From Gigantopelta aegis (Eukaryota > Mollusca > Gastropoda > Neomphalida > Peltospiridae): DNA of 64,000 nucleotides. The stretch covers positions 1 through 64,000 of the forward strand of contig NW_024533004.1 of the NCBI RefSeq assembly GCF_016097555.1. The letters run 5' to 3'. Shown one piece after another: positions 47,734-59,488 of the stretch. A program made the translations under genes and the position numbers. The stretch's first letter is position 1, and the number at the start of each line of letters is the position of its first letter. The notes beneath the pieces are model-generated. The model saw only the letters and a program-made list of their open reading frames with translations, had not been told where the DNA came from and did not search any database.

Positions 47734-50700
47734 CTAGAGACTGTATAAGACAAAAACAGATTGTGGTCACAATACATTTCATTTATAGATTGAGGGAACA
47801 TTGTGGTGAGTAACACTTACTGTGAAGTATCACTATTGTCAAAATTTCCATCATCTGTAGTGAATATACAACATGTCCATAATAACTTGTCCAATTAGAG
47901 ACAACAGTTGTACTTACCACATTTCAGATAACTATCAGTAAAAGTTCCTTCAATAGGATGGCCATCATTTGTTGAGCACCATGATATACCACATACATAA
48001 TTTGTTTGTAAGGGATTGAAGATATGGTTGTCATTTTTAGAACAGGATGGCTCAAATGGATAGGCCATTAAGATTGTTACATTAGGATTCTTAGTTAGTG
48101 CTATACACTGACGAGCAAGATTCATTATAATCTCATAGCGCTTCACATAATACTCGCTAATTGACAAATTAGGAAATAGAGTATCTCTTAAAACTCTTAA
48201 CTTGAACTCTGTACAGTCTAAAGTGACAAAAAAAGAATATTAATAGTCTAACTAACAACATAATGTGTGTTACGTAATACAGTCAGAGTTGTTTATTGTT
48301 TGTAAGAGTTGTTAAACTATGATATGAATGATGGTATGAATGATGAAACAATAGGAAACTAGTGGATTGTTTCACTTACTTTGACATTTTCCACTGTGTC
48401 TCACAATAAATTTGTCTTATCAATACAGTTTTGTTTCTCTAATTCACACTGATTTAAGTAAGTCTCCCATCACAGCCACAAACATGTTGTACTTCTGAAG
48501 GACATTTATCATCACAACTAAGGGAGAAATAAAATGATATACATTGTAATGATTAGAATTTTGAAATATGGTTGTACTTTTTTCTGCATGCAGCTTACCT
48601 GCTTCTGACACAGGTTTCATTGACACATTCATAGCCAACAGTACAATTTGGTTCACAATAATCTGTGAAAAGAAAAGGAGCTGATGAATCAAATTATATA
48701 CACACTGCTACTATATATATATATATGCTATGATTTTTAAAACAATTTTATAATTATAAAAGTTCCTCTATAGATTATTTGATTGTACTGTTGTTGCTTT
48801 AAGGGACTGGATGGATTATTAGTAATTTTAAAGACTAGAGATTTAGCAGAAACTACAATACTGTTTAAAAAGTTTCTCAAGTTACAGAGCTCAGAAGCTT
48901 GATCTGTCATGTCCAATTCAAAGCACTTGCTGTAAAAGTAATGATATTTGTTGGTTGCTATGAGTGTCCGTGGTTATTTTATGCAGGCTAATTTCATGGA
49001 TTCCTCTCAACAATGGCATACACCGATGAAATGGACATTACCTACATATATTTTCTTATAAATTTAATGTACTGAACATGACAGCATAATGGAGAATACA
49101 CCATGTTTGCCTACTACATGGCTGGTTTATAATTACTGGAAGTAATGTTTGAACACAACCATGTTTGCACTATTGCTTTAGAATGAGCTTCCATGACGCC
49201 ATATACATACCAGGTACAGTGATACAAACCAATAGTTTAATTGTTTGTAATACAGCTGTTGTGTTAATATAGAGCAATTTGAGCTAAGTAAACATTGTAG
49301 AACAGTTCATAGCACTACTGGACCTCTGGTAGGGGATAAATGCAAGAAATACTAATCTATATTTTGGACATCATTTTGAGAGTAATAAACCCATTGACTA
49401 TACTGTATTCTTGTGAGATAAAAAAATCTCATTAGAGGGTTATCTGTTCAATAAACCTCTCATTGGATTACTGGATATTGGATTAATCCTGCTTGTATTA
49501 GACTCGTCCTTTGGAGTCTCCAATATATTACAAACCCACAATAATATCCAGCCATATTGACACTTATCCATTCAATAATAATATTATATATAATTGTTGA
49601 ATCTGGAGGCAAGAAATTGTAATCATTGCTGCATAGGAAAACTAGTCATGCTTAGGAATGCTTTCTCAAAACTCACCACAACCGCAAGGATTCTTCATGA
49701 GTGTGACTACATATAGTGTAAAATGGTTTGTCTGTCTAATGAGCAATGTGGATTTGTTATCAAGTCTTGCAAATAATTGATAGTGAAAACAAAAATGTCA
49801 TGCCAACTTTCAATTTCAACAAGTTACATCCTTAAAATTTAAAACTGATATGATTGAAATCTTATATTACTTCTATTTCTTCAGATGTTAATGATATCTT
49901 GTTAGCTACTATGCAGACATAACTCAATAATAAAAAAAAAATTCAATTTTATCTTTCAAATTTAATTATAAGAAGCAATTCAATTACTGATGTCAAATAA
50001 AACATTTTCTGGCATATCCTAGTCATCATAATACCACTATATAACATAACTACAAGTTGCTTTATAAAGACTAATTGTTTCTTCAAGTCAACTGAACTGC
50101 TTTTAAAAAAATCTTACTGCTTAGAGTTAAGTTGGGATGTTTTTTTGGGATGCACAAATAAAATATTGACAATATTACTTATGTGATATAGTTATTTTTG
50201 TATCAGGGGAGGCATGTTGCATTAAATGTATCTCCTAGTAATACCATAATTATAGTTGGTATAATTCAGGAACCTAATTATTGCAATTAATGAAGAAATG
50301 AAATAAGATATTCCAATATATTTTGGTAATTTACGGGAGAAAAGTTTGCAAAGGATGGTTTCTTAATTATTTTACTTGTGGTAGATATGTGATGTAGGAC
50401 TTTCACATTTATAAACAAAAGTCTGGCTATCTGAAACTGGTAAGAAATTGGAATGTAGGTCTGACAAATCATCAATAAGCTTTATATACTGGACACACCT
50501 TATAATCTGGTTGACCAGACATATATGGGAAAAGTAATTCTCCCGTGTGTTGCCTACCCACACACTATATTGAACACATGTATGAAGACCATGTACAATT
50601 ATGGGTTTAATTTTTGTGGTTTGGCTTTTATCTATAACCACACAAAAAAAAAAAAAAACTTTGAACCCCTCAAATTTTATAAACTATAATTATGGTATTA

Positions 50701-50925
50701 TTAGTATAGTTATAATACATACACACTGGTTTAAAACAAAGTTAGGATCACGTGTGTCATAATGAGATGTATAAATTAATCTACCAGCTTACCTATAAAA
50801 GTAGAGTCCTTGTCGTTTACTGGATTTTCATTAATTGTTGAGAAAAAAGTTAGTGCTGTTAACAAAATGAGAAGAGTTTTCTCTCCAATGATTGGTCTTT
50901 TTAGTAAGTGTTGCAGTCCAAACAT
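47734..50925 (-). CDS. Short SPARC/SMOC-like paralogue: signal-FOLN-Kazal-thyroglobulin
   Basis: Probably a secreted protein of about 228 residues. Exons: 50793-50925 (clean signal exon, MFGLQHLLKRPIIGEKTLLI, then LLTALTFFS), 48599-48662 (YCEPNCTVGYECVNETCVRS), 48380-48517 (Kazal, CPSEVQHVCG, NQCELEKQNC), 47918-48217 (thyroglobulin type-1, uninterrupted, with YPFEPSC...SWCSTNDGHPIEGTF...C), 47821-47864 and 47734-47740 (tail DDGNFDNSDTSHL, stop). Splice phases are consistent from exon 1 to 3 and again at the tail; one break lies in the Kazal exon. Compared with the gene at 8.9-10.7 kb, the VWC and EF-hand exons are gone and the first intron has grown from 109 to 2130 bp. It converges on the AARS gene, whose stop lies 203 bp away. 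Confidence 0.7.
48663..50792. other. Enlarged intron 1 of the short SPARC-like paralogue
   Basis: Both ends match the 109-bp intron of the paralogue (near 48663-48760 and 50750-50792). The middle, about 2 kb, is inserted relative to it. That part contains family B copy 2 (48830-48985) and an A15 run at about 50643-50658. The minus-strand frames at 50287-50641 have no recognisable domain. Confidence 0.55.
48830..48985 (+). repeat. Dispersed repeat family B, copy 2
   Basis: Diverged homologue of 42520-42685 in the same orientation, inside the inserted part of intron 1 of the short paralogue. Confidence 0.5.
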
Positions 50926-51260
50926 TATCGCATATAAAATTGTCTGAAATTAAAAGAGCAAAAAATAATGACACGACCGACTCTAGCTTTTTCGTTGCTT
51001 AGAACGAATGGAGTTTCGAGAGTAGAGTAATTACTCGCAAATAATAAAGACACTATTAGTCTATTACGCTACAGCAATATAAGGTAGTCTGGCGTTGCCG
51101 CCCCTAAACACAATGAGACTGACCTAAGTTATTTTCAGGAATGACACCGTCCAAAAGATGGTAGAATACTCTTCTTGATTAAGTAGATCCACTAGTAAGT
51201 CTACAAACCACTTCCGAATGCAAACTGTGACTTTTAACCATTCTTTATATAAACTCATCT
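50926..51260 (-). promoter_or_regulatory. Duplicated promoter with TATA box
   Basis: On the minus strand TATATAAAG lies at 51251-51243, followed by a segment nearly identical to that downstream of the TATA box at 11047-11040 (GTCACAGTTTGCATTCGGAA). The match between the two upstream blocks shows that the duplication included the promoter. A start near 51215 is inferred. Confidence 0.55.
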
Positions 51261-52157
51261 TTTTGATATGGCTTTAATTAAGGAGGTGTGACCAAATCTA
51301 ATTCTAATATGCAACTGCGCCATAGACCATTTAGCTATACAATCTATGGCTGCGCATACAATAGTGGTATGTCTATTTCACATAACTCTTCTCTATTGTC
51401 ACTACGTGCTCATCTAGTGTCTAAGGATTCGTATTCTGTTGTTGTTGCAGCTTATTAGAATAAACGCCGACGCACGTAACAACCTATGATATTATTTACA
51501 TTTTCCAGCGAGCGATTGGGTGTGACTGATAAGTTATATATGTGCATTGTTTTAATTCTTTGAAAGACAATTTGGAACGATAGATTTCCTCATTTATCTA
51601 TAGTGTGACATAAGGTGTATTGTAGCAATGTATAGTTTTAAGATGTACAACCAATTTTTTAATCATAGAATTAAAAAAATACAAGAAGGTGTTATGTGAA
51701 AAAAAACTAAAAATTAAATCACTTTGAATTTATATACTCATTCACATAGTTACATGGCTTGTGTAGTGGACAGACAACTAATTATAAGTTAATAAAATTG
51801 CACATTACATTTACTATAGTATTTTTTTATTTCCACAACTATTGTCCACCCACATTGGTGATAAAATAAGTTGATGACCAGCATATTCCTTTGTGAATTC
51901 CAATTAGTCATATAATCTTATTGAAGTAAGTATACTGACAAATCTATATATGCTGTTGGTGTAAAGAATTAGCTTTGATAAAGATAATAAATGAAAGGGT
52001 TGCATTGCAAATGGTTTGTAAACTAGATGATGAGCAACAGGCTCAAAGCTCGCTCCTTTGTTTACATGGTCAACATTAACTAAATGAATAGACCAAATGC
52101 ATGCTTGGTGTATTTGTTGATATTAAATGTAGTTTTTTTGATGAACAACTATTAACA

Positions 52158-52390
52158 TCCCCCAGTATTCTAGGAAGGATGTGACTACTAAAATAAAATA
52201 TAATTTAACTGGCCAGACTTGTCTCCTCAGTCAATTCCAACTTAGTATAACACTCCCAGTATTCTAGGAAGGATGTAGCTACTAAAATACATGTAGTCTT
52301 GGCAGGTCAGACTTGAATTCCTCAGCCAACTGAGTACATCATTTACATACTCCAATATTCTAGAAAGGATCTAGTCAGATTAGATTCTGG
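52158..52390. repeat. Tandem repeat, about 95-bp unit, three copies
   Basis: Copies begin near 52160, 52254 and 52351 with CCAGTATTCTAGGAAGGATG. Each carries ACTACTAAAATA and a G(C)CAGACTTG..TCCTCAG segment, with the last copy partial and diverged. Confidence 0.75.
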
Positions 52391-53029
52391 TGATGTTGCT
52401 AAAGTCTAGCAATATTTCAATGAAACTTGGAATATACATATAATATATAAATATGGCCACATATTCACACAATCAACTTTGACTAATATATTAATTTGGC
52501 TCTTTATGTCCCTTCAATTTTAATTCAATACCTCTTATACTTTGTCTTCATGAGCTCTCAATTTATCTCTTGTATAATGTACATTCACTAAAAACTAACT
52601 GTAGCAGAGGTACAGCTTCTGAGGGAGGCAGGCCTGATGGGGTTGTTTAGGCAAGCCAAAGGTTATTTATGTCACATGTACAGAATAATGCATGTGGCAA
52701 TATAATATTATATTCAATATGCAGGTTGGGGTAAAAGGGTTTTATGGTTTGATGCCATAGAAGTTCAAATGATGTCACTGTCCAGTATCTGATAAATTAA
52801 TATATACAGTGCTGTGATAAAGTCATCCACACAATGGTACCGTCACAACAATTTCAAGCCACAAGGGCAAACCCGCAGTCATGCATATACAAGTCCAGCC
52901 CAATTCCAAGTGTTGTAATGTTATGTGTGGGCTGGCTTGAATTGGCCTTGTGGCAATGGTTCAACAGAAAATAAAAAGTCCAAGTATTTATTTCCTACAG
53001 AAACCTCCCACCTGTCTAATTGCATGAAT

Positions 53030-53262
53030 ACTAAGCACTGAATCAAGATACAGTACTATGATCTTATGTTATAAAAGGTTATATAGCAACAATCCATGTT
53101 CTACTGTAAACAGATATTAACAGTGTATTATAATATGTAACAAACTTTGAGCCTGTTGCTCACCATCTAGTTTACAATACGTTTGCACAACCCTTTCATT
53201 TATTGTCTTTATCAAAATCCTTTAAACCAACAACATACATAGATTTGTCAGTATTTACTTCA
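53030..53262 (+). repeat. Dispersed repeat family A, copy 2
   Basis: Diverged homologue of 40955-41310 in the same orientation, about 250 bp beyond the 3' end of the first death-ankyrin gene. Confidence 0.55.
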
Positions 53263-53515
53263 ATAAAAATATTCCTAAAATAATTTTTAAAAGAATCATG
53301 TACATAAACTAGTGATATTATGGCAAATTAAGGGAAGACGATTCTCAATATTCTTTACAAAATTATTGTTCTTTTTCTGATAATTAATTAAGAAGTTGGG
53401 TCACTATATAATTTTATCCAAAGAATACTTTAGTCTGCAAAATAAATGGACTTTGTTCTAGACATAATTATTCAGACTGAGGTAAAAATAATAAAAGTGA
53501 TCAATTCAAAAGTGA

Positions 53516-54606
53516 TTACTCTTGATGTTTTGATTTCTTAAAAGTCTCCAATATTTGAATGACATCATGATGACCATTAGAACGTGCTGTCATTAGAGGT
53601 GTCCAGCCATGTTTATCAGTAGGTTAGGGTCTGCACCATTGTTAAGTAGTGTAGAAACGATAGAAGAATGACCGTTCTGGCTAGCAACAAGAATTGCTGT
53701 TTCTCCTCTTTTGTTCTGGGTATTTATAAGAACTCTCCACTTTAATAATATCTTAATGATGTAACTATTACCATTAGCACTTGCTGTCATGAGAGGTGTC
53801 CAGCCATATTTGTTAGCTAGGTTGGGGTCAGCTCATTTTTAAGTAGGGTAGAAATGACAGAAGAGCGATTGTTCTGGCTGGCAATGAAAATTGCTGTCTC
53901 TCCAATTTTTGTTTTGGGGTATTTATAGGAACCTTCCATTCTAGCAATATCATAATTACATCATCATGACCATTAGCACTTGCTGTCATAAGAGGTGTCC
54001 AGCCATAGTCATTAGCTATATTAGGATCTGCTCCATTGTGAAGTAGATATGAGACGACTGAGAAGTGACCATTCTGGCTAGCAATGAAAATTGGTGTTTC
54101 TTTTTTTCCATGGGTAATTGGATACTTCATTCATTGCAATATTTCCTCATGATCATTTGAATTGCCTGGCATGAAGTTATGAAACAACAAATATACAACT
54201 ATTACAGCTATCATTATTGCTACTATCTTTGTACGTGTTCGAACTTTTTGAACAATTTTCAACCATTGATAAAATGTTTCTTGCATGGAAGGTATCAGTT
54301 GTGAATCATTATTTCTGGTCAATTCTTTATCTAAAATAGAGGCATATTTTTTTGTCTAATATGCTCAGCAACTGCAGGATTGACTTTTTTCTACTGCATC
54401 AGCTACAGTATGCCATGAATGTACAGTGTTCCTTTGTCTAGCCATTTTGTAAAATATGCATTTTACGCTGTGATATTCCTTGGAATTGTTGCCTGATATC
54501 CTCAATAACATACCAAGGTACATTGAGATACATAGCTAGTTGATCCCATTCAACTACTTCTCTCAGTTCATCACAGAGTAAATTAAGAGTGGTGGATATA
54601 GATTAT
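53516..54606 (-). CDS. Death domain, transmembrane segment, ankyrin repeats (gene 1)
   Basis: A likely membrane signalling or scaffold protein; its partners are unknown. The main exon starts at acceptor CAATGTCAG (54606) and reads LNLLCDELREVVEWDQLAMY, then LNVPWYVIEDIRQQF and RKMHILQ, the helical pattern of a death domain. A linker with KIVQKVRTRTK leads into one hydrophobic helix, IVAIMIAVIVVYLLF (about 54210-54165). About six ankyrin repeats follow (DYGWTPLMTASANGHDDVI, NGADPNIAND), ending FKKSKHQE with TAA at 53516. Several one- or two-base changes break the frame in the death domain, at the helix/ankyrin join and between repeats. The first exon and initiator were not found. It is a paralogue of the gene at 60.6-62.9 kb. 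Confidence 0.7.
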
Positions 54607-55970
54607 CTGACATTGTTGAACTATACACATAATATAAATAGCATTGATTATATAAATCAAACTATCATTCAAACTTGTCTCACACATCAGACTCCACTCC
54701 CCTTTTTCACAATCACTTTGCAGAGACAGGTAGTGGAGCTTGGCTTGCAAGACTGTATTGATAATTTAATGAGCATATTAAGAGAATAATTACTATAATG
54801 TACACGTATTAAATAATATGTGTCACTGTGTGTGTGTGTGTGTGTGTGTAGGTGCAATGATCCACTTGAAAGCCATTGAGTAGATTGTAAAGTAAAACTT
54901 CTTACTACATCATTTTTTACAGAAGCCGAGGACAGACATTTCAATCCTTATTTCCTATTTCTTCCATGCATCTTTGTACATTTATAAATTCCAATTAATG
55001 ACCAGTTGATGAGTTCCAATTTCTTATTCTTTATTCGATTCTTGACATGTGCGCCTTTTCTATGCTTTCCTTGTTACTTAGTAAAATGAAGAGCGCGAGT
55101 ACCACAAGCTTTCTCTTAGAATCAAGCATCAGTGAGATGTTTCCAGTTGAGTTGAGTTTCTGATTTTGGTTGAATATTGTAGATCTGTTATTTATGGAAG
55201 CTGAGGACAGACATCTCAACTCTGTATAACCCTGTTTGACTGAATTAGGAATTGGAATGCCCATTCTCAGCTTCGTAGTTATCATACACAGTCAAATGGA
55301 CCCTAGCCATACGTAGATAATTAAAATAATTTGTTGGGTAGACAACAGCAAATATAGGCTTACAAGTTCAATACAAATTCTCAGTGGATAAAAAAACATA
55401 AGAGCTCTAACTAGCCTTATCATAAGATTAAAGTTATTGATTAGACTGTGAGATCAGTCTTATAGCCAATACAACAAGTATTGCACACACTAGCCACAAA
55501 TGCATGTAAGCTTAAGTTGTTAAATGTTTCTTTTGTAATGGATTACACAGTACTAAGGATTTAAAGTAATAAGTCAATGACTTACAATCCACTTGGGGCG
55601 TGGCCGACTGGGGCAAGAGATCACTATAGTCTATGAGAATATATACCAGATACAGTTTAACCACACCCACAGCGGAAACGTTTTAATATATTTCCACTTG
55701 TACTTAAATTTCTCCTAGTTCAGTTAAAGATTTAATAGTCAATTATAAATTATTATAGTTGTTATTATTATTAATGCTCTACAGTACAAAATATCAAACT
55801 GTACTGAATGCCAGTCAGTACTTAACATGATTGCCAATATAATGAATAAATAATACTGTATTATTATTAGTTGAAAATTTGTTAAAATTGTGATTGCTAA
55901 ATAACATCCTCTAACTTATGCCTTCCTTCTAAATAAACAAAGAAGTACATAAGAGAGAAGCTATGAACCT
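54607..55970. other. Region upstream of death-ankyrin gene 1
   Basis: A sequence of about 26 bp around GAGGACAGACAT occurs twice on + (54921-54946 and 55197-55222). Each copy gives a minus-strand ATG with MSVL, which could mark upstream exons, but neither is convincingly spliced. A TG run lies at about 54828-54850. The rest is AT-rich with nothing recognised. Confidence 0.4.
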
Positions 55971-55979
55971 GTCATGGCA

Positions 55980-56150
55980 ATTTTGTTCCTAGTTTAGAAT
56001 TGGACCTAGGTCCAATTTATGCAAATTAAATTTGGACCTAGGACCCAATTTTGCTGCCTAATTTAGACCTATACTGCAAAAGTTGTTCCTAGAGATAAGT
56101 CCACTTGCGGCAGCAAAATTTGGTCCTAGGTCTCCTTTTGGCAGTATATA
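55980..56150. repeat. Nested fold-back repeat with CCTAGG palindromes
   Basis: ATTGGACCTAGGTCCAAT (55999-56016) is a perfect 18-bp palindrome. Next, 56034-56058 pairs with 56109-56135 (GGACCTAGGACC..AATTTTGCTGCC and its complement). TATACTGCAAAAG (56070-56082) pairs with CTTTTGGCAGTATA (56135-56148). It looks like a small non-autonomous fold-back element or two nested ones; no target duplication was found. Confidence 0.65.
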
Positions 56151-56239
56151 ATCTAAATAAAGACAGCATATGTTATATAATTATAGGTTATATTATACAG
56201 GTTACTATAATGCTATAATTAATTAAGAGTTTTTACACA

Positions 56240-57125
56240 AGTGCCACATATCCATGATATGTGCCTCTTGGTCTGCCAAGTGGCACTTGAGACTTCAACA
56301 CCAATCTTCATAATATCAGTCTTTGCAGCCTTCACACTTAATCATTCTACCCCCTTCTGCTTGACGACACTTGTAGTACACTTCGAATTTAATATCAGCA
56401 ACACATTGTTTTGTTCTCAGTTCTCTGATATTTTGATTCTTCTCAGTTCACTGATGGATTGATTCTTGATTGTTCACTTCTCCAATGGATTGATTGTTCT
56501 CTGTTCTCTTGATGAAAAAGATGAGTCGCTCTCCTGCCCATTCTCTTCTCTCTTCTTCCTCAAGCCTTCTTTCCTCTTCTTTTTATTTTGATTTATATTT
56601 TTTGGGCTATTCAGCCTATACACCATACACGTACTTATTACAATCCCTAAAAATTATCTTCCCCCCCTGCCACTCGGCGGCCTAAAATTTTTTTTTAATA
56701 TCTCAGTCTCAGGCCGCCGAGTGGCGGGGGGGACTCTGGGGTGCGCGTTGTGTGTGTGTGCTGTGTGCTGTGTGTGTGTGTGTGTAGGTTGGTGGTCCTT
56801 TTTCACTTCCTCTGTCTCTCTTCACTCTATATCTATTCATTGTCACCATCAGTTCATAACTACTCTCTTTTTCTTTCCCTGCAGGAGCAGAATGGTGAAA
56901 AGGTGAGCTATCTTTCCATCCATCCATCCCACTTTTCATCCATTTTTTTTAGTATCCAGTTGTTATTTTCTCTTTCTCCCTCTATGTTCTCAACTTGTGG
57001 ACTGACTGGACTCTTGGGAACTCTCCGTCTTCTTTTTCCTACTATTGTTGAATTGGAGACCTTCACTGGACTTCTTGGTGGATGGAGACGAACTTCTTGG
57101 GGACTGTTCAACTACAGATACAGTT
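56240..57125. other. Pyrimidine-rich region with weak exon candidates
   Basis: No domain is recognisable. On +, CTTTCCCTGCAG is followed by 18 nt (56885-56902, E-Q-N-G-E-K) and GTGAGC, which has the form of a microexon. On -, TCTGTAG precedes a Ser/Lys-rich frame (56980-57110, EQSPRSSSPSTKKS) and a Glu/Arg-rich frame covers about 56480-56580 (KEEERRLEEEERREW). These might be exons of one minus-strand gene, but polypyrimidine composition alone could produce them. Confidence 0.25.
56661..56732. repeat. GC-rich hairpin
   Basis: TGCCACTCGGCGGCCT (preceded by seven C) pairs with AGGCCGCCGAGTGGC (followed by seven G). The loop of about 27 nt is AT-rich. It is the most GC-rich spot in this part of the window. 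Confidence 0.75.
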
Positions 57126-57660
57126 TATCTTATATTTTCTTAATTTTTATTTTTATTTTATTTTTAATATTTTCATTTTATTTTTATATATTTTTTTATT
57201 TTTTATAGTTTCATTATAGTTTGTTCTAAAAAAGTTTTTCTTTTTTTCTTTATTCTTTTAAAATTAGTTTTGTATTTAATCTTTTATATATTCTTTTAAA
57301 TAGTTTTGTCTTTAATTTTTTATATATTCTTTTAAATAGTTTTGCTTTAATCTTTTATATATTCTTTTAAATAGTTTTGTCTTTAATCTTTATAGTTGTT
57401 CTAAAAAAAAAACAGTTTTCACTAAAATAAGTCTATTAACTTTAGTTTCAAAGGTTTTTTTAATGTTGCTGTTCTCTTTCATAGTTTTTTTTCTCAATTT
57501 TCTCTTTTATGGTTTATTTATTTTTTTCTCATTTATAGTTTGTTATTTATTTCATTTATAGCTGTTTTTTATTTCTTTTATAGCTTGTTTTTTTAGTTTG
57601 TTATTTTTCTTTTATCTTTTATAGTTTTATATTAATTGTTTTTTTAAAAACATTTTTTAA
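57126..57660. repeat. T-rich tract with 36-bp tandem repeats
   Basis: Four copies of a unit around ATATTCTTTTAAATAGTTTT occupy about 57251-57397. The surrounding sequence is almost all T and A on this strand and carries irregular TTTATAGTTTG-type repeats to about 57640. Confidence 0.75.
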
Positions 57661-59488
57661 AAGTCAATCTTAACTTTAGTTTCAAAGATTAAAAGTAATT
57701 ATTATACAGAATTCAATTTCTTGAATAAGATTAGAATTAAGTTTCTTTTGAAACTGTAACTTTTCAAACTCTAATACATCTTTAATTGAAACTGTAATAC
57801 TTTTTATCTTAAATAATACCCTATCTTTAATATTACTTCTTTAATAAGCAACTACAATGAGTTTTACTTATCATTGCTGTTGTATTATATAATTATACTC
57901 ATTGTTATTACAACATAATATTATATATCATTTATTCCTTTAGTTTTACAAGAAACAATTCTTTAATTTCAATCATATTATATCTTTTTTACAAAAAAAC
58001 TATATCATTAATTTTAATTAATTGATTAATGTAGCTTTCCAAAATAGGATTACATTAATTATTGTATGTCACCTCATTATAATGTTCATTGTTGTTAGTG
58101 TTTTATTTGGTATAAAACCTGACAGCTCCTCATATGCCACACATGTTGTTAAAAGGAACAACCATCCTGACTGGATCACCTTTGACAGTCGGATCATTCC
58201 ACATCCAAATAAATAGTAACTATATTTCATTACTTTTAAAGTTTTTGTTAAATTCATTTTATATTTTTATTTGTTTTAAGTTTTTAAAAAATAGTTCTAA
58301 ATCAGTTAGCTTTTAAGATGATTCAAATTGAACATAATATTTTCTGAATGTTAGGTCCCTCAAAGTAAAGCCTATACATGTCTATACTATCACTTGATGT
58401 AACTTCAATATTATTTAAACCAATTCTTTTAAAAATGAAAATTATTTTATTTATTAATTTGTCTCAATTGTTTAACAAATGAAAAGTTATGTTGTTGTCT
58501 TTTAAATATCAATAAAGACAATAATTAGAATATCAGTTCTCAGTTATTTACAGTGAAAATATTAACAATACCCTTTTTTTATCCTAATTGAGTTAATCTG
58601 TTGTCATCACAACTCTCCCTAGTGATTGTGACATAATTTATCAGATCATCACAGACTTGATATATAGCTATCACATATCATATATGAGGCCTAGATAAAC
58701 ATAATAGTCTGTCCATATTTATATTCAATTATACATCTATTTGTCCATAAATGAATTCATTGATTCATCTATCCATCTATTCATTCAACTATTCATCCAT
58801 CCATTATGTCAGGTTTTTACTTCAGTTTTCCTTTTTTTAAAGTTTTGTTACACTATCATGTTAAAGACAATACCAGTTGTCTAATTATAAGATATCATGG
58901 CATAATGCTTAGCTGTAATCTGTACATGACATGATCACATGATTGATCACATGATAGTCACATGACTTGTCTTTTTTAAATTACTGTGTCTACAGTCAAG
59001 ACATTTGTTTTTCTACTAACACTTTATAATTTACTAATGGAGGACAACTCTCATATAAAGGATATCATAACAGTGTCTACTAAATAGAGTGGTCCTATTA
59101 TATTATCTACTAACAAAAGGATACGTAAATATTTGCCTTGTTGTGAACCAGAAAGTGTCCATATGGGATCAAGAGAAAATGAAGGGTGTTCCCTTTTAGC
59201 AATAATAGTTTAGTCTCTGGGGATTCCAACTGGAGAGAGAGAGAGAGCAACAGAGAGAGGAACATATAAAAAAACATGTTTACTTGTAAATCATGTTAAG
59301 TAGTGCACAGTATCACTGCTATCATACCCAATTGAACTTTAGTTTTGTTGATTATAAAGATTGTAATAAAATATGACATACACAGTTCATAGAAAATACA
59401 TCTTCAAATCAAATAATTTTAACTTGTATAAATAACAGACATGATTGTTTACAAACATTTTCATATTCAGTTATTAAGAAAATTATTA
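57661..59488. other. Intergenic region with unassigned small frames
   Basis: Two frames stand out slightly. 58022-58216 (+) has a hydrophobic start and a tail containing VVKRNNHPDWITFDSR. 59037-59213 (+) starts MEDNSHIKDIITVSTK and continues in the same frame, after one stop, with NKRIRKYLPCCEPESVHMGS. Neither matches a family I know. An ATTC/ATCC simple repeat lies at about 58748-58806 and a GA run at about 59233-59248. Confidence 0.3.

Larger units (their letters stand above)
51261..53515. other. Intergenic stretch
   Basis: I see no gene here. It holds a three-copy tandem repeat (52158-52390), a possible diverged fold-back at about 52837-52966 and family A copy 2 (53030-53262). Confidence 0.5.

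Noticed and set aside
52837-52966. Fold-back element with arms around TTTCAAGCCACAAGG and GGCTTGAATTGGCCTTGTGG
   Set aside because: The arms pair only in patches with several gaps, and no target duplication was found; not strong enough to annotate as an element.
56741-57208. 155-codon plus-strand frame, the longest in its area on that strand
   Set aside because: It consists of GT-repeat and T-rich translation (CVCCVLCVCVC, FIFILFLIFSFYFYIFF) and crosses good splice signals at 56884 and 56903.
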